DNA of 64,000 nucleotides, taken from Dactylis glomerata (lineage: Eukaryota > Streptophyta > Magnoliopsida > Poales > Poaceae). The translations under genes were made by a program, and so were the position numbers. The stretch is taken from assembly GCA_007115705.1 (NCBI GenBank), contig QXEO01000222.1, positions 3,785,176 through 3,849,175 of the forward strand, read 5' to 3'. Below are positions 45,408-55,847 of the stretch, in pieces; the stretch's first letter is position 1, and every line of letters starts with the position of its first letter. The notes below the pieces were generated by a model. The model saw nothing but the letters and a program-made list of their open reading frames with translations. It searched no databases and was not told the DNA's origin.

Positions 45408-45620
45408 ATCTCACCGGTTTGCGATACAATATTGAAAAGAACATCAAACTAAATGCTCGGGGAGAGGTTGGAATGGCGTCCCCCTGGCGACCTAAACCCT
45501 AGCCTCCTTTCCCACTGGCAATCTCCTTCCCCCTTGGTGATCTCCATCCACCCTTCCACCCATTCTCTCTGGTGTCCTCTCCTCCACATCCTCATACCCT
45601 AGGTTCTAGGTTTTCATCCC

Positions 45621-48600
45621 ATGGTTTCTCCCATGTCCCCATTACGTGGATCTTGGAATGTTTCCTTTGCGACTTTTGAGGATATAGATCAAGGTGATTC
45701 CGTGTTTCTGGATGGGGTCCTCAAGTTGTGGAAACGAGATTGGTTGGCACTCGAGGATTCTCATGGTTGTGCCCTTGAGGGGCGTTATCTTCGTCTGAAC
45801 GAGCAGATCTCTGAGGATAGGACGCTGGATCTCCCTTCTCATCGGATTCAGATCCTAGGAAGTGTTTCTTCTTTCCCAGAGGTACATGTTTCGGGTGAGA
45901 TCATCTCCCCATCTAGCTCTGATGATCTTGTGGTTAATGCTCATTGCTGGAAAATTACATATTCGATGTTCAATGATCTGGATCGCAACCGTATGAAGGC
46001 CTATGATGGTACTCTCTTTTACTTCCCTATGGATCATTGGTTGGTGCTTAGAAATGCGAAAGGCTCTCGTATTGGTTGTAGATTCTTGCTTAAGGGGGAA
46101 TCATTGTCCCTGGGTGCCAAGTTGAGTTTCAAGCAGCATGTTGTTCGGATTGGTTCTCGGATTCGCTCGGATACCCCTGTGCACGTGGAGAAGTCTAATG
46201 AGATTGTTTGCATGACCTCTTCTGGTCATGTATCTACCTCGAAGACTGTGCCTTCCTCGGCTTTGTCTGATTTGGGAACTCAAAAGGATGCTACCTCTTC
46301 AGTTTTGGACTCTATCTCTATGGGTCTTGATTATTCTCATGGTTCCAACTTTGCTAAGGAGGTGGGTAGATCTTTTAAATGCTATGTGTATCCTTCTGAT
46401 CAGTCTGGTCACTTCACTATGGTGGTTTCATTTGGCCGAGCCAAGTTTAAATTAGAGGAAGATTTGGTTGGTATTGCTCTGGAATCTGCTATTGGTGGAT
46501 ATTGTGGGAATCTCAAAGTGTCTCGTTTAGGTGAACAAGTTTTCTCGTTTTGTGTGGCCAATAAGGATGTGGGTTTTCATATTCTAAAATTGAGGAAGTA
46601 TTCTTGCCCCCAGTTTAAATGTTATTTTCACTTATGGGGTAGAGGTGGCCCTAATTGGAAGCATGAATTCTCTCTGTGGTCAAAGGAAAATGTGCAGGAA
46701 TTGACTCTTGTCAGTCCTAGGAAAAGATAGATTTCTATGGCCATGGCTGCTTTAAAGACTAAACCTTCTAAGTCTATTGTTCGATCTGCTAAAGTTACTC
46801 CTAAAAGATTGGAGTTTGCTGATTCAATAAGTTATGAAGCATGCAAAGGCTATTGTAAACCCATTGGTGCAGACAAGCGTGAGGTCATCATGCCAAAGAA
46901 TTTTGTTGTGGATGAAGCTATCTCTATCCCTTTTGGAACTGTTCATGGACATAATTCTGATCAAAATATGGAGGTTCCAGGGACAGATTTAGATTTTTAG
47001 AATATGATTGATGACATGGTTTTCAGGGTGTGGAAGTGTGGCCGTTGTCTTAGCATGGACCATGACACAATTAATTGTGCCAATGAAATTTGATGTCGGA
47101 ATTGTTATAAATATGGCCATATCAGAAGGAATTGTTTGTCTCGGAATGCTATGGTTTGGGTTCCAAAATTAAAAGCAGCTCAATCAGACAAGGATTCAGT
47201 TGATTTAATACAGAAAGACATTGATACCCTTTTGGACTCTTTAGGTGCCGTTTTGGCTCCTAGGGTTCCTCATATAGGTACCGATTTGTCCCCTATTCCT
47301 CGTGTTTCTTCTCTGTTTTTCCCGTAGTAAACAAGCCAACCACAGAGCTCTATTCCACCGAGATTAGATCCGCAACCTTCCTCCTCGGACATGGCCGTCT
47401 TCGAGGTGGATCCTGCTCCTTGGCTGCCATAGGGACATCAAGTCATTGATGGGGGCCCGACTCGGCTCCCCTGTTCCTACTACTCGGCAAGCCAGGACCC
47501 GGAACCAAGGTACCACAACTTCTGCATTGGCATTGTTGAGCCAGCGCTGCCACCGCGAGCTCAAGCTCTCTGGAGAGATCAGGTTCGCAATTTCTTGGTT
47601 GGTCTTCTCAATCGCAATGTTCTAGACGTGCAGCCTAGCTTGTTTGGTATTGGTCTATATCAGCTTAGTGGACCAACTGCTGTCAATGCGTTAGTGCAAC
47701 ATGGCCCGTTTAACATGAATAATCAGAGATCTATTAGATTTATCAGAATTGATGATGCCAACAACCATCGTGCTTCGTTTGGTTATCGCAAGGGCTGGTT
47801 GATGTTTCTGGGTATTCCATTAGATTATCGTAACAGCTTTGATATTGCCAATGTTGTCTCTACGTTTGGAAAGTTTTTCCATTGGAATGTAGATGACCCA
47901 ATTCTTGAGAGAACTCTGGTCTTTGCTTTGTTCCCATCGCCAGCTCTGGTGCCACGTGATGTGGTTTATGGAAATTATGCTTCTGTTGGGGGAACTAGGG
48001 AGTCCTGGACTGCGCCTCTATTTATTTTGTCAGCTGATTTTGCTGATATGTTCCCCCTGATGAGAATCAAATGCCGCTTGATGGAAATCCCCATCCCCTG
48101 CCTGGTAACTTGCAGCCAAATCAACATCTATTTGTGCCACCTCAATTCCCAGAGATTGGCTGGGACATGCCCCCATTGCAAGATGATAATAACAATGTGC
48201 AGCATGATCAGGACCAGTTGGGTCCCATGGATCAGATGGAAGATGTACCAGAATAGGAATCTATGGTTCTAAACCCTTCAGATGGCTCTGGTTCCTCGGT
48301 CAATGGTGTGGAAGAGGGATTGGAATTGGTGCAACATGTTCCAGGACTCTTGCAGCAAAACAATCAGCTTTTTCAAGTTATGCATGTGGGCCGAATGATG
48401 TTTGGGCCGCAGCTTCCTCCTGTCATGCAATGGGCCAAGATGCTGGAATTTGTTCTGCCATCTCTATATTTCAAAAACATTACTCCTTCTCTGCATATTT
48501 CACCTTTCAGTTTTGCTAAACAATCATGGGAAGTTGCTATTGATTTTTCTGATAATTCACTTGCCCAGCCTGCGGATAGTTACTTTAGTGTTTCATAGAT

Positions 48601-49003
48601 AACTGATGTTGATATTCCTGCTGAGGGTTTTGTTGTGCCTACAACTCCTATTGTCAAACAGAGGAAAAAGAGGGCTCCCCGGTCGGCTGTCCCTATTGTT
48701 GTGCCGGAGGAAAGGAGGTTTACGCGTAGCTGTCTGAAGGATGGTTTTCGGCCTAAACCTGTGCTTGGGGTGCAGCCAAAACCAAAGAAAAGGCAGAGGT
48801 CCAAGCTACTGCTGGTTGTCTCTTCTTCGATGGACAAAGATTCTGGAGTGGAGACAGAGGAGGAGCGTCTGATCCCTCCACCTACTCCTATCCCTGTTAT
48901 GCAGAGGGTGGGTTTGCAACTTGGTGTGGACCCTTCCAAGATCACTGCAGAGAAGTTTGGTGCTGATCTGGTTGAAAGTCAATCCACTAGTGAAGATGAA
49001 TAG
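45621..49003 (+). pseudogene. T10 LINE ORF1 (gag-like)
   Basis: The frame starting at 45621 (ATG) stays in register to about 48050 with stops at 46728, 46998, about 47089 and 47325, then shifts by one and ends at 49003. The first 369 codons resemble the N-terminal part of grass L1 ORF1 proteins. Two CCHC knuckles lie at about 47036-47080 (CGRCLSMDHDTINC) and 47094-47137 (CRNCYKYGHIRRNC), with one stop between them. The segment at 47595-48050, LFGIGLYQLSGPTAVNALV and GWLMFLGIPLDYRN, looks like the RNA-binding DUF4283-like part that grass L1 elements carry, here after the knuckles. The C-terminal 120 codons are basic, then acidic. ORF1 proteins coat the LINE RNA. At over 1100 codons it is long. 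Confidence 0.78.
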
Positions 49004-49279
49004 TGAACTTCTACTTTGTGGTGGCTCTGAGGATGCAGCAGTTAGAGCCAGCTTTCCAGTTTGCTGCTTAGGGTTTATGTGGTGTGCTTTTGTCTCAAAC
49101 TATCAGTCAGTGTGTCATGTTATTTTGGTGGCTTGCATGTTTGCTTGTCAGTATGTGTATTTCAATTGGACATGGGAGTTGGAGTGTGACACTGAGTGGG
49201 TGCTTTTGTGTGTGGTTGTGTCAGTTGGTTATTGTGCTACACATAATGACATTATGATATATTATTATAAGTGTTATTA

Positions 49280-49532
49280 ATGTGTCTATTATCCAAGCAA
49301 AAATGGCGTGTCCTTTGCTGGAATGTTCGTGGCTTGAATTCAGAATCTAGGCAGAGAGAGGTTCGGTCGAAAATTGAGGAAAGTGAATGTGATATTATAT
49401 GTCTTTAGGAGACAAAGTGTGAGGTTTTTGATTGGAAGTTGATCCGAAAATTTTGCCCTAAGCGTTATAATAATTTTGCTTATTCTCCCTCAAGGGGTGC
49501 ATCTGGTGGTATCATTGTGCTGTGGAATGCGT
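49280..49532 (+). pseudogene. T10 LINE ORF2 start, endonuclease
   Basis: An ATG at 49280 opens the frame. LCWNVRGLNS is the first metal-binding motif of the AP-type endonuclease, and CDIICL followed by ETKCE is the second, where a TAG (49406-49408) replaces the Gln of the usual QETK. GASGGIIVLWN ends the fragment at the T11 insertion. ORF2 normally nicks the target and reverse transcribes; only about the first 80 codons remain. Confidence 0.85.
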
Positions 49533-51194
49533 TGATACGTCTCAAACGTATCCATAATTTTTGATGCTCCATGCTTGTTTTTACACCATTTGCTTAGTGT
49601 TTCATTACACTTCGTGGCACTTTTATGCATTTTCCGGAACTAACCTATTAACAAGTCGCCACAGTGCCAGTTCCCTATTTTCTGCTGTTTTTGTGTTTCA
49701 GAAAAGTTACAAAGGAAATATTCTTGGAATTGGACGAAACCAAAGCCAGTCGCCCAGAATTTCACCAGAGCTTCCAGAGAACCGAAGAGGAGTTGGAGTG
49801 GGGCCACGAGGGGCCCTCACACCAGGGCGGCGCGGCCAGGGGCTGGGCCGCGCCCCTATGTGTGAGACCGCCTCGGTCCACTTCTGGCGATGCCCCTTCG
49901 CCTATAAAGACCCCCCCGATGAAAAAAGCCTAAGGACCCGATCAGTTTTCCAGAACACATCGCGATCCACTGCCGCCGTCGACCCAAAGATCGGGAGGGT
50001 CCAGAAGCTCTTCCCGGCACCCTGCCGGAGAGGGGAATCGCCACCGGAGGTCTTCTTCATCGCCATGCTTGCCTCCAGAGCGATGAGTGAGCAGTCTACC
50101 TTGGACTATGGGTCCATAACAATAGCTAGATGGTTGTCTTCTCCACCATGTGCTTCATGTTTAGATCTCATGAGCTGCCCTACATGATTGAGATCACTGT
50201 TATGTAATTCTACATGTTTGGTTTGTTGGGATCCGATGAATATTGGTGTTATGCTTGAGTTGAAGTACTGAAATTTATCTTTTGTTATCTCTATGTTGTT
50301 TATGATCTTGCATGCTCTCCGTTGTTAGTAGCTATCTTGGCCGAGTAGTTGCTAGTGACTCTAAGAGGGGGTATTTATGCTCGATAGTGGGTTCATGCCT
50401 CTATTTAATCTGGGGGAGTCACAGAAACCTCTAAGGTTGTAGATGTGCTGTTGCTACTAGGGGGAAAACAACATTCATATGCTCGAGGGTATATGCTTTG
50501 TTTACATTACACACTTTGCTTAATGCAGTTATCTATTGTTCGCAACTTAATACTCATGGGGTGTTCAGATGATATCCCCGTGAGTGGATTATTAGTCATA
50601 GATGCAGTTGGATGGCGGTCTATGTATTTTGTTGTAATGCCCAGAGTAAATCTTATAGTGATCCTCTCATCATATGCACGTTATCTTTATTCTATCAATT
50701 GCCCAACTGTAATTCGTTTACCCAGCATGTATTATTTTATCTTATGTAGAGACACCACTAGTAACTGTGGATCCTGGTCCTATTTCCTTCATATTTCTAT
50801 CACATGTTTACTTTACTCGCACTGTTTACTTTACTCGCATACTATTATCACTTTCCACTCGATTCGCTCATACCCTTTGTTTCAAGCAAACCAGTAAGAT
50901 TGACAACCTCATTGTAAGTTGGGAACAGAGTATTTGGTTGTGTTGTATGCAGGTTCCGCGTTGCAGCTAGCAAAGCAAAGCTTGGACGAGGCGCCCTATA
51001 AATTGTCCGAAGCTATCGCAAGCTAGCAAGCATCACCTTCAGTCGTTTGTTTGCTCCTCTCCTGAACGATAAACCTTGGTTTCTTAGCTGAGGGAAAATC
51101 TTGCTGCTATATTCATCACACCTTCCTCTTGGGGTTCCCAACGGGCTGGTCATTCAACTAGGCACCAGCTATTTTCTGGCACCATCAACCAGCA
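49533..51194 (+). mobile_element. T11 5' LTR
   Basis: TGATACGTCTCAAACG to CATCAACCAGCA, 1662 bp. The GC-rich palindrome is at 49815-49866 and the TATA box at 49903. The 3' end holds TTTTCTGGCACCATCAACC, again similar to the primer region that follows. Confidence 0.9.
49903..49910 (+). promoter_or_regulatory. T11 TATA box (5' LTR)
   Basis: TATAAAGA 37 bp after the GC-rich palindrome. The 3' LTR has the same box at 55283-55290. Confidence 0.65.
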
Positions 51195-51208
51195 ATCAAG
51201 CTCTTTTC

Positions 51209-51226
51209 TAGCGCCGTTGCCGGGGA
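51209..51226 (+). other. T11 primer binding site, tRNA-Asp type
   Basis: TAGCGCCGTTGCCGGGGA. One change (TGG to TAG) from the T5 site, and still 14 bp after the LTR. Confidence 0.83.
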
Positions 51227-51384
51227 GGAAGTAGAAGACTTCTGCGAGGGGAGTTTTTTGCACGCACATCCTTTACTTTGTTTATGGTTTTGCTTTACTT
51301 TATTTTATTACTTGCATCATTTTATCAAAAACCCAAAAAAATTAGAACCCTTGGTAGTTGTTATCTCTTTACTTCTAGTACATT

Positions 51385-51978
51385 ATGTTGTTCCCTAAGT
51401 ACGTTCTGGAGGACCTCTCAGTAGGTAGTGGTTCGATTATTGGCAAAAATAACATTGAGGAGTTCTTTAATCATATTAGTATGCATAAGGAAGTTGAGGA
51501 AAAGTCTTTGGTTGAGCATGCTCCTAGTATTGAAGTTGCTTCCACTTATTTAATTCACATGTTAGAAGCTAGGTTTGCGAGCCTTAATCCTTTTATGCAA
51601 TACATGTTCCTTAAGCTTCATGAAATTGAAGATCCTGAGAAGAAAGCCTTTATCTTGGAAACTTTGCGCATAGAATTTAGAGATGTTGCAATTGAGGCTA
51701 GGAAAGTTTTTAAGAAATTTAATAAGCTTGGCTCGCCTGTAGCGGTTGTTGGTACACCCAATGAAGATTTTAGAGTGCCAATACCTTATAAACTTGTAGG
51801 AATTCACGATGCTTGGGAAAAGAATTTTAGTTGGATTTGTCCTAAAAACTTTTTTGATGAAAGTAGTGTACCAAAGAGTGATCATAAAGGTTCTTCAAAA
51901 ACTCATTTGGACACAATTTCCTTCATTGTTGAAAAGACTCCTATAGTGGATCCTGATGCTTCTTTCATTATTACTTGA
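51385..51978 (+). CDS. T11 197-codon ORF of unknown function
   Basis: An intact frame with an ATG start at 51385, in the place where T5 has gag-protease. I recognise no named domain. The first 110 residues look helical and acidic/basic (for example HEIEDPEKKAFILETLRIEF), followed by VPIPYKLVGIHDAWEKNF and a Ser/Lys/Asp-rich end. The last residues, DASFIIT, resemble the end of the T5 gag (DASSLDIT), and the next 60 bp after the stop are nearly the same in both. There is no protease motif, zinc knuckle or membrane segment. The intact frame in an element whose neighbours carry stops suggests selection or youth. It could be a remodelled gag or a captured gene. Confidence 0.72.
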   Translation: MLFPKYVLEDLSVGSGSIIGKNNIEEFFNHISMHKEVEEKSLVEHAPSIEVASTYLIHMLEARFASLNPFMQYMFLKLHEIEDPEKKAFILETLRIEFRDVAIEARKVFKKFNKLGSPVAVVGTPNEDFRVPIPYKLVGIHDAWEKNFSWICPKNFFDESSVPKSDHKGSSKTHLDTISFIVEKTPIVDPDASFIIT

Positions 51979-54911
51979 TTCGCAATTTTCTGCGCCTAGC
52001 TCAAAGGCGTTAAAGAAAAGCACTCTTGAGAGATAACCCAATGTTTTTATATTCAGTTCTTTTTATTTTATTTGAGTCTTGGAAGTTATTACTACTGTAA
52101 TGACCTCTCCTTATCCTTTCTATTTTGTTTTTGTGCCAAGAGAAGCCTCTAATTTGAGTGAGGTAAGATTTGGGGATGTTGCTATCCTGAAACAGTTTTT
52201 GGTGCTGTACCGTAAAAATTCGTAAAAATTCTCTGTATATCTTTTAGACCTGCTATTTCTTGTGCATATGCCCCAGGTTATATCAAAACTTTTATTAGTT
52301 GAACACTTTTTGATTTGAGCAACATAAAACCTCTCAAAAATTCGAACTTTGTCAGCTGTTCTGTTTTGACAGATTTCTGCCAATATTTGTGTTTGCCACT
52401 TTATCGCTTTCTTTTTTAGTTCTTTTGATCACAAAACTTTTGGGGAAGTTGCTACAGTAGTATATGCTTAATATGTGGTGGTTTTAGGTTGAAACCTGAA
52501 GCAAAAAGGGTTGATTATATGTTATGCTTAAACTAATATTGCTAATAGATTTGTGTTTAGTTTTGTATGAAGGAAGTTTTCAAGTGTAGGGATCGGAGAG
52601 TGATGAGATGAGTTGAAGAACGGACAAAAGCTCAATCTTGGGGATGCCCATGCATCACCCCAAGAAATATCCAAGAAGTACAAGTGTCAAAGCTTGGGGA
52701 TGCCCCCGAGGCACCCCTTCTTCATCGGCCAAAATCAGGTCACCTTTCAAGACACTATATTTTTATTGCTTCATGCATTATGCGTTTTTCTTGGAGCGTC
52801 AGTCATTTTTAGTTTTCATTTTAGTTTAGTTTAGTTTGCTGCAATAAATTGTTGGACCCCAACAAATTTTCTTTGGATAAGTTGCCTTGCTTTTCATTTG
52901 CCAAGAACACTCCATTTTCGTTCTTACAATTTCAACGAGTGTTCTCTTTTTCTAGAACTGTGTTTAGCTTTCGATTTTTGCCTTGATTTGTGTTCAGATC
53001 TTGTTACATATTTTCATCAAGGTGTATTTTTGCCTCTGATCTTTATTGGTTTTCATCAAAAGAGGTGTTTATAAAATTTTTGAATGGTGTTGGAAAAGAG
53101 AAAAAGCTTTATGCAAAAAAGTGGTACAAGAAGGAGCTTGTGTAGACTGCGGCTTAGGCTTTTGCATGTCGCGCTTGATGTCTTTTTGATAGTATGCTTA
53201 GTGGTTTTGCTATAGCATGACTTGTCTCAAATAACTGAGATTGCTTAATGAGCCTTTGAAAGAATCATGCGTTGTTTTTATCATTTAGAAGCATTATTTT
53301 GGTTTTCTCCTTGATGCTTTATTTGGGTTGACTTGGCGCATGCTCACACATGTTAGACTCTTACAAATTCGCCAATAGCCTCTATGATCATTTAGTTTTT
53401 GACTTTTGATGCCATCTTATGCTTCTTTTAATGTCTTTTTGTCGCTTTGCATGATTATGGCCATTATTGCTCTCTTAGTTGGTCGCTCCCAGTCTTTTGC
53501 TAGCCCTCGCCTTGTACTGAGTATGAGCTCTACTCGTGCATCCAACTCCTAGAAACCAAGTTTGTCAAAGTGTCCACCATACATACCTATTAGCAATTTG
53601 CTATTCCAAAGTACATTTGACTTGCTTTTATCTACTCTTCAAATTAAACTCTTACCAGTGTTATGCGAAAATTGGTCAGTAAAGCTCTCACGAACCAGAA
53701 GGCACACTTTACTATTTCTTGTTCTTAAAAATTTGATATTGTGGTCTCTTATGTTGAGTTATTATGCTTGCAAGTTGTAAGTTGGAGACTAGCCCAGCCA
53801 TGCCGTCATGGGGCAAGCTTTCAACATTGCACTTCTTATTTGAGTTGATATCGTGATCTTTTGTTTATGGATGCCCGCGGTGTGAAATGAATTGGGAATC
53901 TTGTGGGATCATGGAGTTTGTATATGTGTTAGGGATACGCCTGGGCCACCAATCTAAGCCATGCATAATTCATGGTGGAAATTTGCAGCATACCCATAGT
54001 GGACATTCGACGATGCATCTCAAAATAAAAAGCTAAACAAATGGCAAATAAAAGAGATGTCGAGGTGTTCATTGTCTGCTTGTCCTGTCATTTTGATGTG
54101 GGCTTGTTCCATGTCATCGGGCACGGAGGTACCCCATTGGCGGTTCTCGATGATACATATATACTTACAATGACAAGAGCCTTGCTTGGGACTCTAAGTA
54201 AAGTAGCATGAGGTTTGGGTACTCATATTCACGGGACACGAGGTTTTCAACTTATGATTTGTCAAGCATATGCATCATAATTGTTCTCGCATTAACTTTA
54301 ACCATTTAAGATGCTTATGATGGGGGCAATGAGAGCTCAAAGCTGGTAAGTACCATAATTTTTGAAGGTTTATAAAACTTGCAAACACTACTTCCCTCCG
54401 CGAAGGGCCTTTATTTTACTTTTATGTTGAGTCACCACCTTCTATCTTTATGCACCATTTAGAGAGCATAGTTGTCATTCTTAGTATAATGTGCATTGTC
54501 CCAAATTTTTCATTGATTGATTCATATTGTTGGTTTCACTTGTTCTCAATTATTTGTATCTAGTCGCCCTCTTAAACTTGAAGGTGTCCTATGCATTTAT
54601 GTTTTGCTCTCCATAAAGGACAAGCTGAAAACCATTTGTATGTTTTTCCTTATGATTTGAACACACGTTTGACTTTCATTGTTTTATTTTCATGATCTTT
54701 TGTTTGTGTTCAGTTTCATGTTATAACATGGTTGCTAAGTTTCTTCTATCAAGATCATGTCTTTCATGCCCATGTTTTAAGTTCTTTTGATCCCAGCTCA
54801 CAATGCTTACATCGATGATCAAGATTGTGTAGGTGCATGTCACCTCAAAAATTATTTCTTTTGTTATCACTTACCTACTCGAGGACGAGTAGGAGTTAAG
54901 CTTGGGGATGC
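51979..54911. other. T11 non-coding 3' internal region
   Basis: 2.9 kb without a gene. From 51979 to about 53570 and from about 54350 to 54911 it matches the T5 tail in reverse. The part at about 53590-54340 has no match that I can see in T5 and may be an insertion or a lineage-specific segment. The hairpin core is at 54394-54407, and the polypurine tract (AAGCTTGGGGATGC) precedes the 3' LTR. Confidence 0.75.
54394..54407 (+). other. Conserved 3' hairpin core (T11 copy)
   Basis: CCCTCCGCGAAGGG. It differs from the T6 copy at one base and ends 504 bp before the 3' LTR. Confidence 0.75.
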
Positions 54912-55847
54912 TGATACGTCTCAAACGTATCCATAATTTTTGATGCTCCATGCTTGTTTTTACACCATTTGCTTAGTGTTTCGTTACACTTCGTAACGCT
55001 TTTATGCATTTTCCAGAACTAACCTATTAACAAGTCGCCAGAGTGCTAGTTCCCTATTTTCTGCTGTTTTTGTGTTTTAGAAAAGTTACACAGGAAATAT
55101 TCTCGAAATTGGACGAAACCAAAGCCAGTCGCCCAGAATTTCACCGGAGCTTCCAGAGAACCGAAGAGGTGTTGGAGTGGGGCCACGAGGGGCCCTCACA
55201 CCAGGGCGGCGCGGCCAGGGGCTGGGCCGCACCCCCTACGTGTGAGACCGCCTCGGTCCACTTCTGACGATGCCCCTTCGCCTATAAAGACCCCCCGACG
55301 AGAAAAACCTAAGGACCCGATCAGTTTTCCAGAACACATCGCGATCCACCACCGCCATCGACCCAAAGATTGGGAGGGTCTAGAAGCTCTTCCCGACACC
55401 CTACCGGAAAGGGAAATCGCCACCAGAGGTCTTCTTCATCGCCATGCTTGCCTCCGAAGCGATGAGTGAGTAGTCTACCTTAGACTATGGGTCCATAGCA
55501 GTAGCTAGATGGTTGTCTTCTCCTCCATGTGCTTCATGTTTAGATCTCATGAGCTGCCCTACATGATTGAGATCACCGTTATGTAATTCTACATGTTTAG
55601 TTTGTTGGGATCCGATGAATATTGGTGTTATGCTTGAGTTGAAATACTGAAATTTATCTTTTGTTATATCTATGTTATTTATGATCTTGCATGCTCTCCG
55701 TTGTTAGTAGCTATCTTGGCCGAGTAGTTGCTAGTGACTCCAAGAGGGGATATTTATGCTCGATAGTGGGTTCATGCCTCTATTTAATCTGGGGGAGTGA
55801 CAGAAACCTCTAAGGTTGTAGATGTGCTATTGCTACTAGGGGGAAAA
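54912..55847 (+). mobile_element. T11 3' LTR, left part
   Basis: Aligns with 49533-50470 of the 5' LTR and stops in the A run of GGGGGAAAA, where T12 begins. The palindrome (55194-55246) and TATA box (55283-55290) are kept. Confidence 0.92.

Larger units (their letters stand above)
45470..49532 (+). mobile_element. T10: L1-type LINE, 5' part
   Basis: A GC-rich 5' leader of about 150 bp, ORF1 with two zinc knuckles, then the start of ORF2 with an endonuclease motif. It is inserted about 60-80 bp downstream of the T9 primer site, so its left border (about 45460-45480) is approximate. T11 cuts it in the endonuclease at 49532, and the reverse transcriptase half would lie beyond the right end of T11, outside the window. 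The presence of a 5' leader suggests a full-length insertion rather than the usual 5'-truncated copy. Confidence 0.83.
49533..55847 (+). mobile_element. T11: Athila-type non-autonomous element with a replaced ORF
   Basis: 5' LTR 49533-51194, primer site, a single 197-codon ORF, a 2.9 kb non-coding tail, and a 3' LTR from 54912 cut at 55847 by T12. Leader, tail and LTRs match T5, so it is the same family group, but gag-protease is absent and a different ORF stands between the same flanks. The left duplication copy should be TGCGT (49528-49532); the right one is outside the window. It is inserted in the LINE T10. Confidence 0.92.
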
